Shown piece after piece: positions 37,108 through 46,238 of a stretch of 64,000 nt of DNA. Made by a program: the position numbers and the translations under genes. Under the pieces are notes generated by a model. It was not told the DNA's origin, made no database searches, and was given only the letters and a program-made list of their open reading frames with translations. Origin of the DNA: JACJWR01 sp963842975 (GTDB taxonomy: Bacteria; Actinomycetota; Actinomycetes; S36-B12; UBA10799); contig CAWJIH010000006.1 of assembly GCA_963842975.1 (NCBI GenBank), positions 62,001 to 126,000 of the forward strand. The letters run 5' to 3'. The stretch's first letter is position 1; each line of letters starts with the position of its first letter.

Positions 37108-38298
37108 TTAGTCGGCGAGGTTTCCTGCAGCGACGGAATCCAGCTCGTAGCGGCGACCATAGGTCGTGACGATCGAGGTGATCGCGGCCGCAATCGGGAT
37201 GGCGATGATGGCCCCCATCGCACCTCCCAGCGACGCGCCGACGATAACGGAAGCGAACGCCACTGCTGGGTGGATGTCCAGGGTGGCCGCGCTGATCTTC
37301 GGTGCCAGAAGGTAGTTCTCCAACTGTTGGTAGACGGTGCCGAAAATCAAGATCCAGACTGCGTCGAGCGGGTCGTTGAAGACCGCGACGAGCATTGGCA
37401 GCATGATCCCAAGGTAGGTACCCACGGTGGGGATGAACTGGCTGACGATGCCGCTGAACAGACCCAACGGCAGCCAGTAGGGGACACCGATTACCAGCAG
37501 GAACAGCGACATGAAGAAGGCCGCAATCAGCGCGAGCAACAGCCTGGACACGACGAAGGCGCCAGTCTTTTGCACTGTGATGTCCCAGACGGTGGCGAAA
37601 ACCTGCTGGCGCCCGGTTGGCAGCCAGGACGCGATTGTGCGTCGCAGCCGCGGTCCGTCAGCGGAGAAGTAGAAGGCGAACAGCAGCATCGTGAACATCT
37701 GGAAAACCAGGCCGACTGTGGTGGTCAGCACCCCAAACACGCCGCCGGCCACATTGGTCGCCCAGGAAGTCAATTGACTTGTGCTGATGTTGAATTGCTT
37801 CGCAATCGCTTCCGGGTCGATGTCGCGCTCAAAAGTCCGGCTGGCCCAGTCCGCGGCCCGGTCGATGATGCTCGGGATCTCTTGAATCAGTTGCGAGAGT
37901 TGGGCGACGAGCAAGCCGCCGAAGGTGGCAGTGAACACGACTGCCAGTAGCCCAAAGGTGATCATCGCGATGCCGGTCGCTGCTCCCCGCCTCACGCCCC
38001 GACGGGATAGCCACCCAACAATGGGTTCCAGTGCCACCCCGAACAGCCAGCCGATCAGCAGGAGGAAGAGGAAAGACGCAATGCGCTCAAAGACCCAGAA
38101 ACCTATGGCAAACACCACCAGCAGGCCCAAAATGAGCAACACCGACCGGCGCAGTCGACCTGGGTCGAAGGCGACGACTTGGACGTCGTCCACGCTGGTG
38201 CCGCCGGGGGGTGTGGTCGCGTCTGGGTTGTCAGGAGCCTGCACTCCGGAGGGCGTGGGCGGGGTGGAGCCCGCAACACCCGGCTCGTCTGTTGACAT
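37108..38298 (-). CDS. AI-2E family transporter (UPF0118)
   Basis: 396 aa. A Pro/Thr-rich cytoplasmic head of about 60 aa, then eight predicted helices typical of PF01594: SFLFLLLIGWLFGVALEPIVGWLSRRGVRRGAATGI, FGLLAVVFTATFGGLLVAQL, and near the C-terminus PYWLPLGLFSGIVSQFIPTVGTYLG and IFGTVYQQLENYLLAPKI. Members export peptides, metabolites or Na+/Li+, or are hypothetical. ATG 38298 is preferred; GTG 38346 is an alternative. It is divergent from recO, with under 80 bases between them. Confidence 0.9.
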   Translation of the reverse strand: MSTDEPGVAGSTPPTPSGVQAPDNPDATTPPGGTSVDDVQVVAFDPGRLRRSVLLILGLLVVFAIGFWVFERIASFLFLLLIGWLFGVALEPIVGWLSRRGVRRGAATGIAMITFGLLAVVFTATFGGLLVAQLSQLIQEIPSIIDRAADWASRTFERDIDPEAIAKQFNISTSQLTSWATNVAGGVFGVLTTTVGLVFQMFTMLLFAFYFSADGPRLRRTIASWLPTGRQQVFATVWDITVQKTGAFVVSRLLLALIAAFFMSLFLLVIGVPYWLPLGLFSGIVSQFIPTVGTYLGIMLPMLVAVFNDPLDAVWILIFGTVYQQLENYLLAPKISAATLDIHPAVAFASVIVGASLGGAMGAIIAIPIAAAITSIVTTYGRRYELDSVAAGNLAD

Positions 38299-38377
38299 GG
38301 ACTGATTGTGCACCACGGCTGCGACTGCGCGGGCGAGCTGCTCCACATTTCACCCAGCAAAGGGGAGACTAGACACC

Positions 38378-39118
38378 ATGCCCTTGATCCGTGACGAAGG
38401 TGTGGTGCTTCGCTGCCATAAGTTGGGCGAGGCCGACCGGATCGTCACGGTGCTGACGCGGGATCGAGGCCGGGTACGCGCGGTGGCCAAAGGCGTCCGA
38501 CGGACGTCGAGCAGTTTCGGCGCTCGTTTGGAGCCACTGGGACACGTCGACATCCAATTCCACACTGGACGCTCACTAGAAATCGTGACCCAAGTTGAGT
38601 CGTTGTATTCCTACGGCAACGTCCTTTCCCGCGACTACGGCCGTTGGACGGCCGGCCAGGCAATGCTGGAGGCGAGCGAGAAACTCACCCCAGAGGAGGG
38701 CCACCCGGCGCGCCAGCAGTACCTACTGTTGGTCGGCGGGCTGCGTGCCTTGGCCAGCGGTGATCACGACCACGGCTTAATCCTGGACGCTTTCTTGTTG
38801 CGCTCGTTGTCGGTGGGCGGGTGGGCGCCGACGTTCGATGAATGCGCCCTGTGCGGTGTGCCTGGTCCGCATCGAGCTTTCCACTTCGGGGCCGGCGGGG
38901 CGCTGTGCCGCGAGTGCCGCCTGCCTGGATCCGCCGCACCCACCCCGGCCGCGCTGGTATTGATGGCGTCGCTGCTCACCGGCGATTGGGATGCCGCTGA
39001 CGCCGCCGACGTGCGTAGCCGCAGGGAAGCCAGTGGCGTGGTAGCCGCCTATGTGCAGTGGCACCTTGAACACCGACTGCGGGCGTTGCCCCTAGTGGAT
39101 CGAACCGCAGGGGAATAG
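38378..39118 (+). CDS. recO: DNA repair protein RecO
   Basis: 246 aa. An OB fold at the N-terminus (RDEGVVLRCHKLGEADRIVTVLTRDRGRVRAVAKGVR) and a C-terminal helical domain with a zinc-finger-like CALCGVPGPH...CREC. RecO loads RecA on SSB-coated DNA with RecR. ATG 38378 has AGGGGAG 10 bases upstream; the open frame runs up to 38306. The recO-uppS order is conserved. Confidence 0.96.
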   Translation: MPLIRDEGVVLRCHKLGEADRIVTVLTRDRGRVRAVAKGVRRTSSSFGARLEPLGHVDIQFHTGRSLEIVTQVESLYSYGNVLSRDYGRWTAGQAMLEASEKLTPEEGHPARQQYLLLVGGLRALASGDHDHGLILDAFLLRSLSVGGWAPTFDECALCGVPGPHRAFHFGAGGALCRECRLPGSAAPTPAALVLMASLLTGDWDAADAADVRSRREASGVVAAYVQWHLEHRLRALPLVDRTAGE

Positions 39119-39185
39119 CGGGCTGGATCCACAACGGCGACGTCGCTGCCGCTGCGGGTCCACTTCCGATGGCACAATCACGGAT

Positions 39186-40025
39186 ATGCCCGTTCGACCG
39201 CCCACACCTCATCCTTCCGGGGTGCGTCCTCCGCTATTCGAACCGGGTGAGTTGCCCAATCACGTGGCGATCGTGATGGACGGCAACGGCAGGTGGGCGC
39301 ATCAGCGTGGGCTGCCGCGCACCTCAGGCCACGAAGCTGGCGAGTTTGCGTTGTTCGATGTCGTCAACGGAGCCCTCGAAGTCGGCGTCAAGTGGCTGTC
39401 GGTGTACGCCTTTTCAACTGAGAATTGGCGGCGCTCGGCTGAAGAAGTGCGCTTCCTGATGGGGTTCAACCGTGATGTGGTGCGCAGGCGACGCCAGGAA
39501 ATGCACGAACTCGGCATCCGGGTTCGGTGGGCAGGTAAGGCTGGCCGGTTGTGGCGCAGCGTGGTCTCCGAGTTGCGCACCACCGAAGAACTCACTGCGT
39601 CGAACGATCGCATGAATCTGGTCATGTGCGTCAACTACGGCGGCCGGGCTGAACTCGCCGATGCGGCCAGCGCGATGGCCGCCGACGTAAAGGCGGGTCG
39701 GCTCAACCCGTCCCGAATCGACGAACGGACGATCAACCGATACCTGTATGTGCCGGACATGCCGGATGTCGACCTCTTCGTGCGCTCCAGCGGTGAGCAG
39801 CGCACCAGCAACTTCCTGCTCTGGGAAGCCGCATACGCCGAGTTCGTTTTTCTGGACACCTTGTGGCCCGACTTCGACCGGACCCACCTATGGCACGCGC
39901 TGGAGCTTTATGCCGGGCGCGAGCGCCGCTACGGTGCGGCGCCGCCGGTGGAGCCGCCGCCAGCGCATGCGCGACCAGGGATCCCCACGATAGTTACCGA
40001 AGCGCTACCGGGAGATCCGGCGTGA
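39186..40025 (+). CDS. uppS: Isoprenyl transferase (cis-prenyl diphosphate synthase)
   Basis: 279 aa. The Z-prenyltransferase signature is HVAIVMDGNGRWAHQRGLPR (near residues 26-45), the catalytic Asp is in VMDGNG, and SVYAFSTENWRRS and FVRSSGEQRTSNFLLWEAAYAEFVF complete the family. It makes decaprenyl/undecaprenyl diphosphate, the lipid carrier for cell-wall synthesis. The stop overlaps the next gene start (GTGA). Confidence 0.97.
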   Translation: MPVRPPTPHPSGVRPPLFEPGELPNHVAIVMDGNGRWAHQRGLPRTSGHEAGEFALFDVVNGALEVGVKWLSVYAFSTENWRRSAEEVRFLMGFNRDVVRRRRQEMHELGIRVRWAGKAGRLWRSVVSELRTTEELTASNDRMNLVMCVNYGGRAELADAASAMAADVKAGRLNPSRIDERTINRYLYVPDMPDVDLFVRSSGEQRTSNFLLWEAAYAEFVFLDTLWPDFDRTHLWHALELYAGRERRYGAAPPVEPPPAHARPGIPTIVTEALPGDPA

Positions 40026-41020
40026 CCGCTTCGACGTCCGCGTCGACAGGCACGGAAACCGAACCGGGTCGGTGGCGTCCTGGTGCGCTCGAGGTCCTCA
40101 CCATCGGCATGTTGGTGGTGCTGGTGGGGCAGCGCTGGATTGTGGGGTTGTTCGATTCCCCCCGGCTGCAGGCCGGCGCCACAATTTTCGTTTCGATCAT
40201 CGTGCAGGCCCTGCCATTCCTGGTGGTTGGTGTGGTGTTGTCCGGCGCGATCGCAGCCTTTGTGCCCGCGAGTTTCTGGCAGCGGGTACTGCCTTCCAAG
40301 CCCGGTTTGGCGGTGCCAGTGGCCGGATGCGCTGGGGCGGTGCTTCCGGGCTGTGAGTGCGCGTCTGTGCCGGTGGCTGGCGGGCTCATTGCCCGCGGGG
40401 TGGCTCCCGCTGCTGCTCTGGCGTTTCTGCTCTCGGCGCCAGCGATCAATCCGATCGTCATCGCATCGACCTTCGTCGCTTTCCCAAACGATCCGCAGAT
40501 GGCCGTGGCACGTTTCATCGCCTCGCTCGCCGCAGCCGTCATCATGGGGTGGCTGTGGCTGCGGTTGGGCAAGGATTCCTGGATTCGGATGCCCCGCCGC
40601 GACCATCTCGTGGGCCGCAGCGACTGGCACACCTTTCGGCTCACGGCCACCCACGACTTCCTGCACGCTGGTGGTTATCTGGTGATTGGCGGTCTCACCG
40701 CGGCGGTGCTCAACGTGGTGGTGCCCCGAGACTTGCTGCAGGCAGTTGCCGACAACCCCGTGTTGGCCGTCGCGGCGATGGCCACGTTGGCGGTGGTCCT
40801 GAGTATCTGCTCGGAGGCCGATGCGTTCGTGGCCGCGTCCCTGACCGAGTTCTCACTCACTTCCCGGCTGGTGTTCCTCGTGGTTGGGCCGATGGTTGAC
40901 TTGAAGTTGGTGGCGATGCAGACCGGTACTTTCGGGCGGGTGTTTGCCACCAGGTTCGCGCCGGCCACCCTGGTGGTGGCGATAGCTGCCGCCGTACTGG
41001 TGGGCGGGTGGTTGCTGTGA
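40022..41020 (+). CDS. Permease of the DUF318/ArsP_1 family (PF03773)
   Basis: 332 aa from GTG 40022. About eight helices, with the family's Cys-rich GCAGAVLPGCECASVPVAGGL segment and FLLSAPAINPIVIASTFVAF, then the second half beginning HDFLHAGGYLVIGGL and ICSEADAFVAASL. The pair of permease plus TIGR03943 protein recalls B. subtilis YcgR/YcgQ, of unknown substrate. Overlaps on both sides (GTGA) suggest coupling to uppS and to the next gene. Substrate unknown; arsenic-related transport occurs in relatives. Confidence 0.9.
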   Translation: MTASTSASTGTETEPGRWRPGALEVLTIGMLVVLVGQRWIVGLFDSPRLQAGATIFVSIIVQALPFLVVGVVLSGAIAAFVPASFWQRVLPSKPGLAVPVAGCAGAVLPGCECASVPVAGGLIARGVAPAAALAFLLSAPAINPIVIASTFVAFPNDPQMAVARFIASLAAAVIMGWLWLRLGKDSWIRMPRRDHLVGRSDWHTFRLTATHDFLHAGGYLVIGGLTAAVLNVVVPRDLLQAVADNPVLAVAAMATLAVVLSICSEADAFVAASLTEFSLTSRLVFLVVGPMVDLKLVAMQTGTFGRVFATRFAPATLVVAIAAAVLVGGWLL

Positions 41021-41784
41021 AGCGCGAAGTGCAGGGAGTGCTGCTGATCCTGGTAGGTGGGGCGGTGGCCCGGATCGTGTGGTCTGGCGCCTACATCAAC
41101 TACGTCAAACCCTCGATGCGGGTGTATCTCATCGTGTCGGCGGTGATCCTGCTGGCGCTGGGTGTGCTGGCGATCGTCGACGCGATTCGATCACCGCAAG
41201 CCACCTCTGAGCAAGGTCAGGCGTCGGCCGCTTCGGACCTTGACGCAGAGCACGGCCACGAAGACGACGATGGGCACAACCACGGGCGGATGCCGATTGC
41301 GTGGCTCCTGCTGCTACCGGTCGCGGCGATTTTCCTCGTCGCACCTGGGCCACTTGGTGCCTACACGGCCTCGCGTGAGAACTCCACGGTGACCGCTCCG
41401 AAAGACGGCGAAATGCTGCCGCCGCTGCCACCCGGGGACCCAGTCCCGGTGCTTTTGGACTCCTTCGCAACCCGGGCCGTCTGGGACGACGGACGCACTT
41501 TGGAAGGTCGCACTGTTGAACTCGTGGGATTTGTGGTGCCGACTCCGGGATCGGACCTCGGCGGCTGGCAACTGACTCGGTTGATGCTGGCCTGCTGCGC
41601 GGCCGACACCGTGCCGGTGAAAGTGCAGCCACGAGGGGCCGTCCCGGAGTTTCCCGCCAACACCTGGGTCGCGGTCACCGGCCGCTACATCCCCGGCGGC
41701 GGGACGCAGTCAGCTGAGGCGGTGCCCTGGCTCGAAGTGGACCGCGTCATTCCGATCCCACCGCCCGCGGAGACGTACCTCTAG
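41017..41784 (+). CDS. TIGR03943 family (DUF1980) membrane protein
   Basis: 255 aa. Two N-terminal helices (LLILVGGAVARIVW, YLIVSAVILLALGVLAI), a His/Asp-rich loop (HGHEDDDGHNHG, a possible metal-binding stretch), a third helix and a C-terminal soluble DUF1980 domain with LMLACCAADTVPVKVQ. The partner of the permease 4 bases upstream. GTG 41017 overlaps the permease stop and begins MKREVQGV; the GTG at 41008 is less likely. Function unknown; the His-rich loop and tandem Cys invite a metal-handling hypothesis. Confidence 0.9.
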   Translation: MKREVQGVLLILVGGAVARIVWSGAYINYVKPSMRVYLIVSAVILLALGVLAIVDAIRSPQATSEQGQASAASDLDAEHGHEDDDGHNHGRMPIAWLLLLPVAAIFLVAPGPLGAYTASRENSTVTAPKDGEMLPPLPPGDPVPVLLDSFATRAVWDDGRTLEGRTVELVGFVVPTPGSDLGGWQLTRLMLACCAADTVPVKVQPRGAVPEFPANTWVAVTGRYIPGGGTQSAEAVPWLEVDRVIPIPPPAETYL

Positions 41785-41808
41785 TCGTGCCTCAGTGGGG
41801 ACCGGGTA

Positions 41809-42189
41809 TCAGGTCAAGCCCAGCAACTTGAGCACGCCGACCACACCCACCACCCCGATCACGATCACCCGGAAAGCACGCGAACTGGGCAGGATCACCG
41901 GCCACGACAGCATCAGCAACCAAGCCAAAAAAACCGCAATGGCCACAATGAAGATGCCCGCCCAAGCCGCTGTAATGAACAGCCCCAGCAGCATCAGCAC
42001 CGCCATGATCACTGGGATCAGCCACCGCGGCATCCGATGCAGCACCAGAAGTGGACCGGCGGATCTGCGCTCCAGTTCCCGACGGGCATCAGACCGCTGC
42101 TGCGGTGGGGCCTGCTGCGGCTTGGCAGCCAGCGGTCGGTTGGGCGCGGACGGACGACGATTCGTCGACTTCTTGCGCTTCTTCGACAT
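41809..42189 (-). CDS. DUF6703-like membrane protein
   Basis: 126 aa. A basic N-terminus (MSKKRKKSTNRR, about 50 residues of Pro/Arg/Gln) precedes two or three helices (MPRWLIPVIMAVLMLLGLFI, FIVAIAVFLAWLLMLSWPVI, VIGVVGVVGVLKLLGL). The RMPRWLIP and LSWP features match an actinobacterial small membrane family listed as DUF6703. Function unknown; the basic tail may bind nucleic acid or lipid. It lies between the DUF1980 gene and the divergent ABM gene. Confidence 0.72.
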   Translation of the reverse strand: MSKKRKKSTNRRPSAPNRPLAAKPQQAPPQQRSDARRELERRSAGPLLVLHRMPRWLIPVIMAVLMLLGLFITAAWAGIFIVAIAVFLAWLLMLSWPVILPSSRAFRVIVIGVVGVVGVLKLLGLT

Positions 42190-42315
42190 GGTCTCAATGG
42201 TGAACTAGATTCGGGGGCAGCGTGCAACCGGGTCCGCAATCGACTCCATAATCCCCAGGAACAAGTCACGCCACCACTCGCCGCAACCAGGTAGCTCACG
42301 AAAGATCGGTGCACA

Positions 42316-42666
42316 TTGCTAGTCATCACCCGGCACAGCACGACACCAGCCGAGGCCGAGCAGTTCCTCGCAGCCGCGACCCGAGCCGCCGAAGTGCTCG
42401 CTTTGCGGCCGGGATGTCAGTCGGTTCAGGTGGCGCGAGCGATCGATGATCCGATGACAATCAATGTGGTGAGTCAGTGGGACGACGTGGGCTCGTATCG
42501 TCGGGCGCTGAGCAATTTCGACGTGAAGGTCGCAGCCGTGCCGCTGCTCGCCACGGCCGCAGATGAGCCGAGCGCGTTCGAGGTTCTCGTGACCGCCAGC
42601 GGAGATCGCGTGCGTGTGCGGGACTCCGACCGGGCCGCCGACGCTGACACTGCGGGGCCGGCGTGA
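42316..42666 (+). CDS. Antibiotic biosynthesis monooxygenase (ABM) family protein
   Basis: 116 aa from TTG 42316. The ferredoxin-like ABM core reads AEQFLAAATRAAEVLALRPG followed by VQVARAIDDPMTINVVSQWDDVGSYRRALSNFDVKV, with a conserved W in the middle. The C-terminal 20 residues are an unconserved acidic tail. ABM proteins include heme-degrading and quinol monooxygenases; this one is a common neighbour of glyS in actinobacteria but has no known role. Confidence 0.82.
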   Translation: MLVITRHSTTPAEAEQFLAAATRAAEVLALRPGCQSVQVARAIDDPMTINVVSQWDDVGSYRRALSNFDVKVAAVPLLATAADEPSAFEVLVTASGDRVRVRDSDRAADADTAGPA

Positions 42667-42816
42667 ACGAATGCAGCGTTGGCGTGGGCGGGGCGGTCGC
42701 TTCTCCCTGGGAACGTCGGCACACCGCCGACGAGCAGCAGGGCGGGTCGGTAGCCTAGGAAGTCGGGCCCATCAGGTCGGTGGGCGCCGAAACCGAACCT
42801 CGCGAGGAGATCACCC

Positions 42817-44193
42817 GTGGCCGCTGACCGCGTCGATGCCGTCGTCAATTTGACCAAACGACGGGGGTTTGTGTTCCAATCCTCGGAGATCTACGGTGGC
42901 AGTCGCTCGGCCTGGGATTACGGCCCGCTGGGCGTGGAACTCAAGGAGAACATCAAGCGGCAGTGGTGGCAGCGCGTGGTCCGAGAACGCGACGATGTTG
43001 TCGGGCTCGATTCGGCGGTCATCCTGGCGCCTCAGGTGTGGGCTGCTTCCGGGCACTTGGATGCCTTCAGCGACCCACTCACTGAGTGCCGCAACTGCCA
43101 TCGCCGCTACCGGGCCGACCAGTTGCTGGAGGAGTTCGAAGAGAAGAAGGGGCGACCGGGGACGCTGGCCGAGGTCGCCTGCGCCAACTGTGGCACCCGT
43201 GGTGACTTCACCGAACCCCGCGATTTCAATGGCTTGCTGCGCACCTCTATCGGCCCCATCGAGGATGAGGGGGCCATCCACTACTTGCGTCCGGAGACCG
43301 CGCAGGGCATCTTCGTCAACTTCGCAAACGTGATGAACGCGGCCCGGAAGAAGCCGCCGTTTGGGATCGGGCAGGTCGGTAAGTCCTTCCGCAACGAAAT
43401 CACGCCGGGCAACTTCATCTTCCGCACTCGGGAGTTTGAACAGATGGAGATGGAGTTCTTCGTCGCTCCGGGAAGCGACGAGGAGTGGCACGAGTATTGG
43501 CTTGCCGAACGCTGGAACTGGTACACCGACCTGGGCATCAACCCGGACAACCTGCGCTTCTTCGAACACCCCAAAGAGAAGCTTTCGCACTACTCCAAAC
43601 GCACCGTGGACATCGAATACCGATTCCGGTTCGCCGGATCGGAGTGGGCCGAACTTGAGGGGATCGCCAACCGCACCGACTTCGACCTCAAGACTCATTC
43701 GCAGCATTCGGGAGTCGACCTCTCCTACTTCGATCAGGCCAACTCCGAACGTTGGGTGCCGTACGTGATTGAGCCCGCCGCCGGCCTCACCCGCTGTGTA
43801 CTGGCCTTCTTGCTCGATGCCTACGACATCGACGAGGCGCCGAACGCCAAGGGTGGGGTGGACACTCGCACCGTGATGCGGTTCGATCCGCGACTCGCCC
43901 CGGTCAAGGCGGCGGTCTTGCCGCTGAGTCGCCACGCTGACCTTTCGCCACTGGCCCGCGACCTCGCTGCCGACCTGCGCCGCCGGTGGAATGTCGAATT
44001 CGACGACGCCGGAGCGATCGGCCGCCGGTATCGGCGCCAGGATGAAATCGGCACCCCGTACTGCGTCACCGTGGACTTCGATTCCCTCGACGACCGCGCG
44101 GTGACAATCCGCGAGCGCGACTCGATGACGCAGGAACGGGTCGGCCTAGACGCGGTTCCCGGGTGGCTCGCCGCCCGCCTTCCCGCGTCCTGA
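42817..44193 (+). CDS. glyS: Glycyl-tRNA synthetase (alpha2 dimeric type)
   Basis: 458 aa from GTG 42817 with GCGAGGAG upstream. Class II motifs are GFVFQSSEIYGGSRSAWDYGPLG, RPETAQGIFVNF (motif 2 region) and VDLSYFDQAN, and the C-terminal anticodon-binding domain ends in ...AARLPAS. The ETAQG and ENIKRQWW segments mark the eukaryote-like dimeric form common in actinobacteria. It charges tRNA-Gly. An internal zinc-like cluster (CRNC ... CANCGTR) is visible near residues 90-130. Confidence 0.97.
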   Translation: MAADRVDAVVNLTKRRGFVFQSSEIYGGSRSAWDYGPLGVELKENIKRQWWQRVVRERDDVVGLDSAVILAPQVWAASGHLDAFSDPLTECRNCHRRYRADQLLEEFEEKKGRPGTLAEVACANCGTRGDFTEPRDFNGLLRTSIGPIEDEGAIHYLRPETAQGIFVNFANVMNAARKKPPFGIGQVGKSFRNEITPGNFIFRTREFEQMEMEFFVAPGSDEEWHEYWLAERWNWYTDLGINPDNLRFFEHPKEKLSHYSKRTVDIEYRFRFAGSEWAELEGIANRTDFDLKTHSQHSGVDLSYFDQANSERWVPYVIEPAAGLTRCVLAFLLDAYDIDEAPNAKGGVDTRTVMRFDPRLAPVKAAVLPLSRHADLSPLARDLAADLRRRWNVEFDDAGAIGRRYRRQDEIGTPYCVTVDFDSLDDRAVTIRERDSMTQERVGLDAVPGWLAARLPAS

Positions 44194-44196
44194 TTC

Positions 44197-45399
44197 GTGA
44201 GGGCAGCAACGATCTCCGCCGACGCAGGTCCGCCGCACCGTCCACTGCGGTTGGGCCGATTCGAGTTGCCCGTTCCAGTGGTGTTGGCCCCGATGGCGGG
44301 CATCACCAACCGGGCGTTTCGTCGGCTTTGCCGCGAGCAGGGCGCTGGGCTTTACGTGTCCGAGATGGTGACGTCCCGCGCGCTGGTGGAACGCAACGCC
44401 GAAACCTTGCGGATGTGCACGTTCGACGACGATGAGTCGCCTCGCAGCGTCCAGTTGTATGGCGTCGATCCGGCCACTGTGGCTGCCGCGGTGGGGATGG
44501 TGGTCCGGGAGAACATCGCGGATCATATCGATTTGAACATGGGCTGCCCGGTGCCCAAAGTGACCCGCAAGGGAGGCGGCGCCGCACTGCCATGGAAGCG
44601 GGACCTGTTCGCCGCGGTATGTGATGCGGCGGTCGTCGCTGCCGCGGATGCAGCAGCCGCAGTTGGCGTGGCACCGCCGCCGGTGACGGTCAAGATGCGC
44701 CTTGGAATCGACGATGATCACCTCACCTACCTGGAAGCGGGCAGGATCGCGGCTGAGGCGGGGATGTCGTGGGTGGCGTTGCATGCCCGGACGGCTCAGC
44801 AACTCTACGGCGGGACGGCGAACTGGCTGACGATCACCCGGCTGGTCGAGCAGTTGGAGCCCTACGGTGTGCCGGTGCTGGGCAACGGCGACATCTGGAC
44901 CGCCGCCGACGCCGTTCGGATGATGGAACAGACTGGCTGCGCCGGGGTGGTGGTGGGCCGTGGTTGCCTGGGGCGACCGTGGCTTTTCGGGCAACTCGCC
45001 GCAGCGTTCACCGGCGACCCGACACCAGCCGATCCGGACTTGCACGAAGTCGTGGCCCTCATGCGTCGGCACGTCGAGTTGTTGATCGATGTGCTTGGCG
45101 AAGACAAGGGGCCGCGGGACTTCCGGAAGCACGTGGCGTGGTATCTCAAGGGGTTCAGCGTCAAACACCATGTTCGGCTCGGATTGGCAAACGTCAGTTC
45201 GCTTGCTGAGTTCGACGTGTTGGTCGCCGACATCGACCAGGACCAGCCCTTCCCGGAGGACATTGCTGGCAAGCCGCGTGGGCGCACCTCCGGTGGTCGG
45301 CCTGTGAGTTTGCCCGAGGGGTGGCTGGCGAGCACCTGCATCGATGACACGGCTCGGCTGCAGGTGGCTGCGGCGGAGGCGTGGGCCTCAGGCGGCTGA
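44197..45399 (+). CDS. dusB: tRNA-dihydrouridine synthase DusB-like
   Basis: 400 aa from GTG 44197, only 3 bases after glyS. The TIM-barrel start is PMAGITNRAFRRLCREQG, the catalytic Cys lies in DLNMGCPVPKVTRKGGGAAL, and FMN contacts are in NGDIWTAADAVRMM and GRGCLGRPWLF. It reduces uridine to dihydrouridine in the D-loop of tRNA with FMN and NADPH. Actinobacteria often carry this single Dus, placed after glyS. Confidence 0.95.
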   Translation: MRAATISADAGPPHRPLRLGRFELPVPVVLAPMAGITNRAFRRLCREQGAGLYVSEMVTSRALVERNAETLRMCTFDDDESPRSVQLYGVDPATVAAAVGMVVRENIADHIDLNMGCPVPKVTRKGGGAALPWKRDLFAAVCDAAVVAAADAAAAVGVAPPPVTVKMRLGIDDDHLTYLEAGRIAAEAGMSWVALHARTAQQLYGGTANWLTITRLVEQLEPYGVPVLGNGDIWTAADAVRMMEQTGCAGVVVGRGCLGRPWLFGQLAAAFTGDPTPADPDLHEVVALMRRHVELLIDVLGEDKGPRDFRKHVAWYLKGFSVKHHVRLGLANVSSLAEFDVLVADIDQDQPFPEDIAGKPRGRTSGGRPVSLPEGWLASTCIDDTARLQVAAAEAWASGG

Positions 45400-45519
45400 A
45401 GTAGTCTCGGGGAAGGGAACGGCGCGAGGCTCAACGGCAAACCTCTGCGATTGCACGAATTTGGTAAGTCCTGTGTGTGCCTAATGTGCTATGCCGCCAG
45501 GTAATGCAAGAATGTGCCC

Positions 45520-46227
45520 ATGTCCGTATCGGCTGACCTCGCGCATGAAGGCGTAGCACGTGCGCCTTCGCGTGCCCGCAAGTCAGCCCCCAAGCCGCCT
45601 CGTCGTGGCTGGGCGACAGCGGTTGGGTTATTGGTCGTTACTGTACTTATCCTCATCGCGGTTGTCCCATTTGCCGCCTCTGCGCATGTGGTGCGGATGT
45701 CATCGAGTCACCTCACGGCGCCAACCGATGCCATCGTGGTGCTCGGTACCGCCCAGTTCAATGGCACCCCATCGCCGGTGTTCGCCAACCGGTTGGATCA
45801 CGCCAAGGACCTCTACACCCAGGGCGTGGCGCCAGTGGTCATCACGGTTGGCGGCAACCAACCAGGTGACCTCTTCACGGAGGCAGAAGCGGGCCGGATG
45901 TACCTCGAAGATGCTGGGGTGCCAGCTGAACGCATCATCGAAGTACCCACCGGCGAGGACACCCTCACGTCGCTGACGGCAGTTGCGGAAGTTATGGCCG
46001 ACCGGGATTTCGCCACCGTGACGATGGTGTCCGACCCAGCGCACATGGCCCGATCATTGGCGATCGCAGACCGGCTTGGGATGGTGGCGCAGCCGAATGG
46101 GACCAACGCCGGTGACGGCACCACAGTCACCGCGGAGTACGTGGCTCGCGAGACGGTCGGATACCTCTACTTCGTTTTCGTCGAGCAATGGCCGGTGGCT
46201 CGGGTCCTTCCCAGCCAACTTGACTAG
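45520..46227 (+). CDS. YdcF/ElyC (DUF218) membrane protein
   Basis: 235 aa. One N-terminal helix (ATAVGLLVVTVLILIAVVPFA) anchors a DUF218 domain: DAIVVLGTAQFNGTPSPVFANRL, TVGGNQPGDLFTEAEAGRMYL, EDTLTSLTAVAEVM and MVSDPAHMARSLAIADRLGM. ElyC-type proteins affect envelope synthesis at low temperature in E. coli; most are unassigned. ATG 45520 is used; GTG 45514 is an alternative. The 120-base gap before it shows no obvious promoter signal. Confidence 0.88.
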   Translation: MSVSADLAHEGVARAPSRARKSAPKPPRRGWATAVGLLVVTVLILIAVVPFAASAHVVRMSSSHLTAPTDAIVVLGTAQFNGTPSPVFANRLDHAKDLYTQGVAPVVITVGGNQPGDLFTEAEAGRMYLEDAGVPAERIIEVPTGEDTLTSLTAVAEVMADRDFATVTMVSDPAHMARSLAIADRLGMVAQPNGTNAGDGTTVTAEYVARETVGYLYFVFVEQWPVARVLPSQLD

Positions 46228-46238
46228 CATCTGCCCAC

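Noticed and set aside
42811..43935. A 374-codon open frame antisense to glyS
   Set aside because: It is a shadow of the glyS reading frame with no family pattern.
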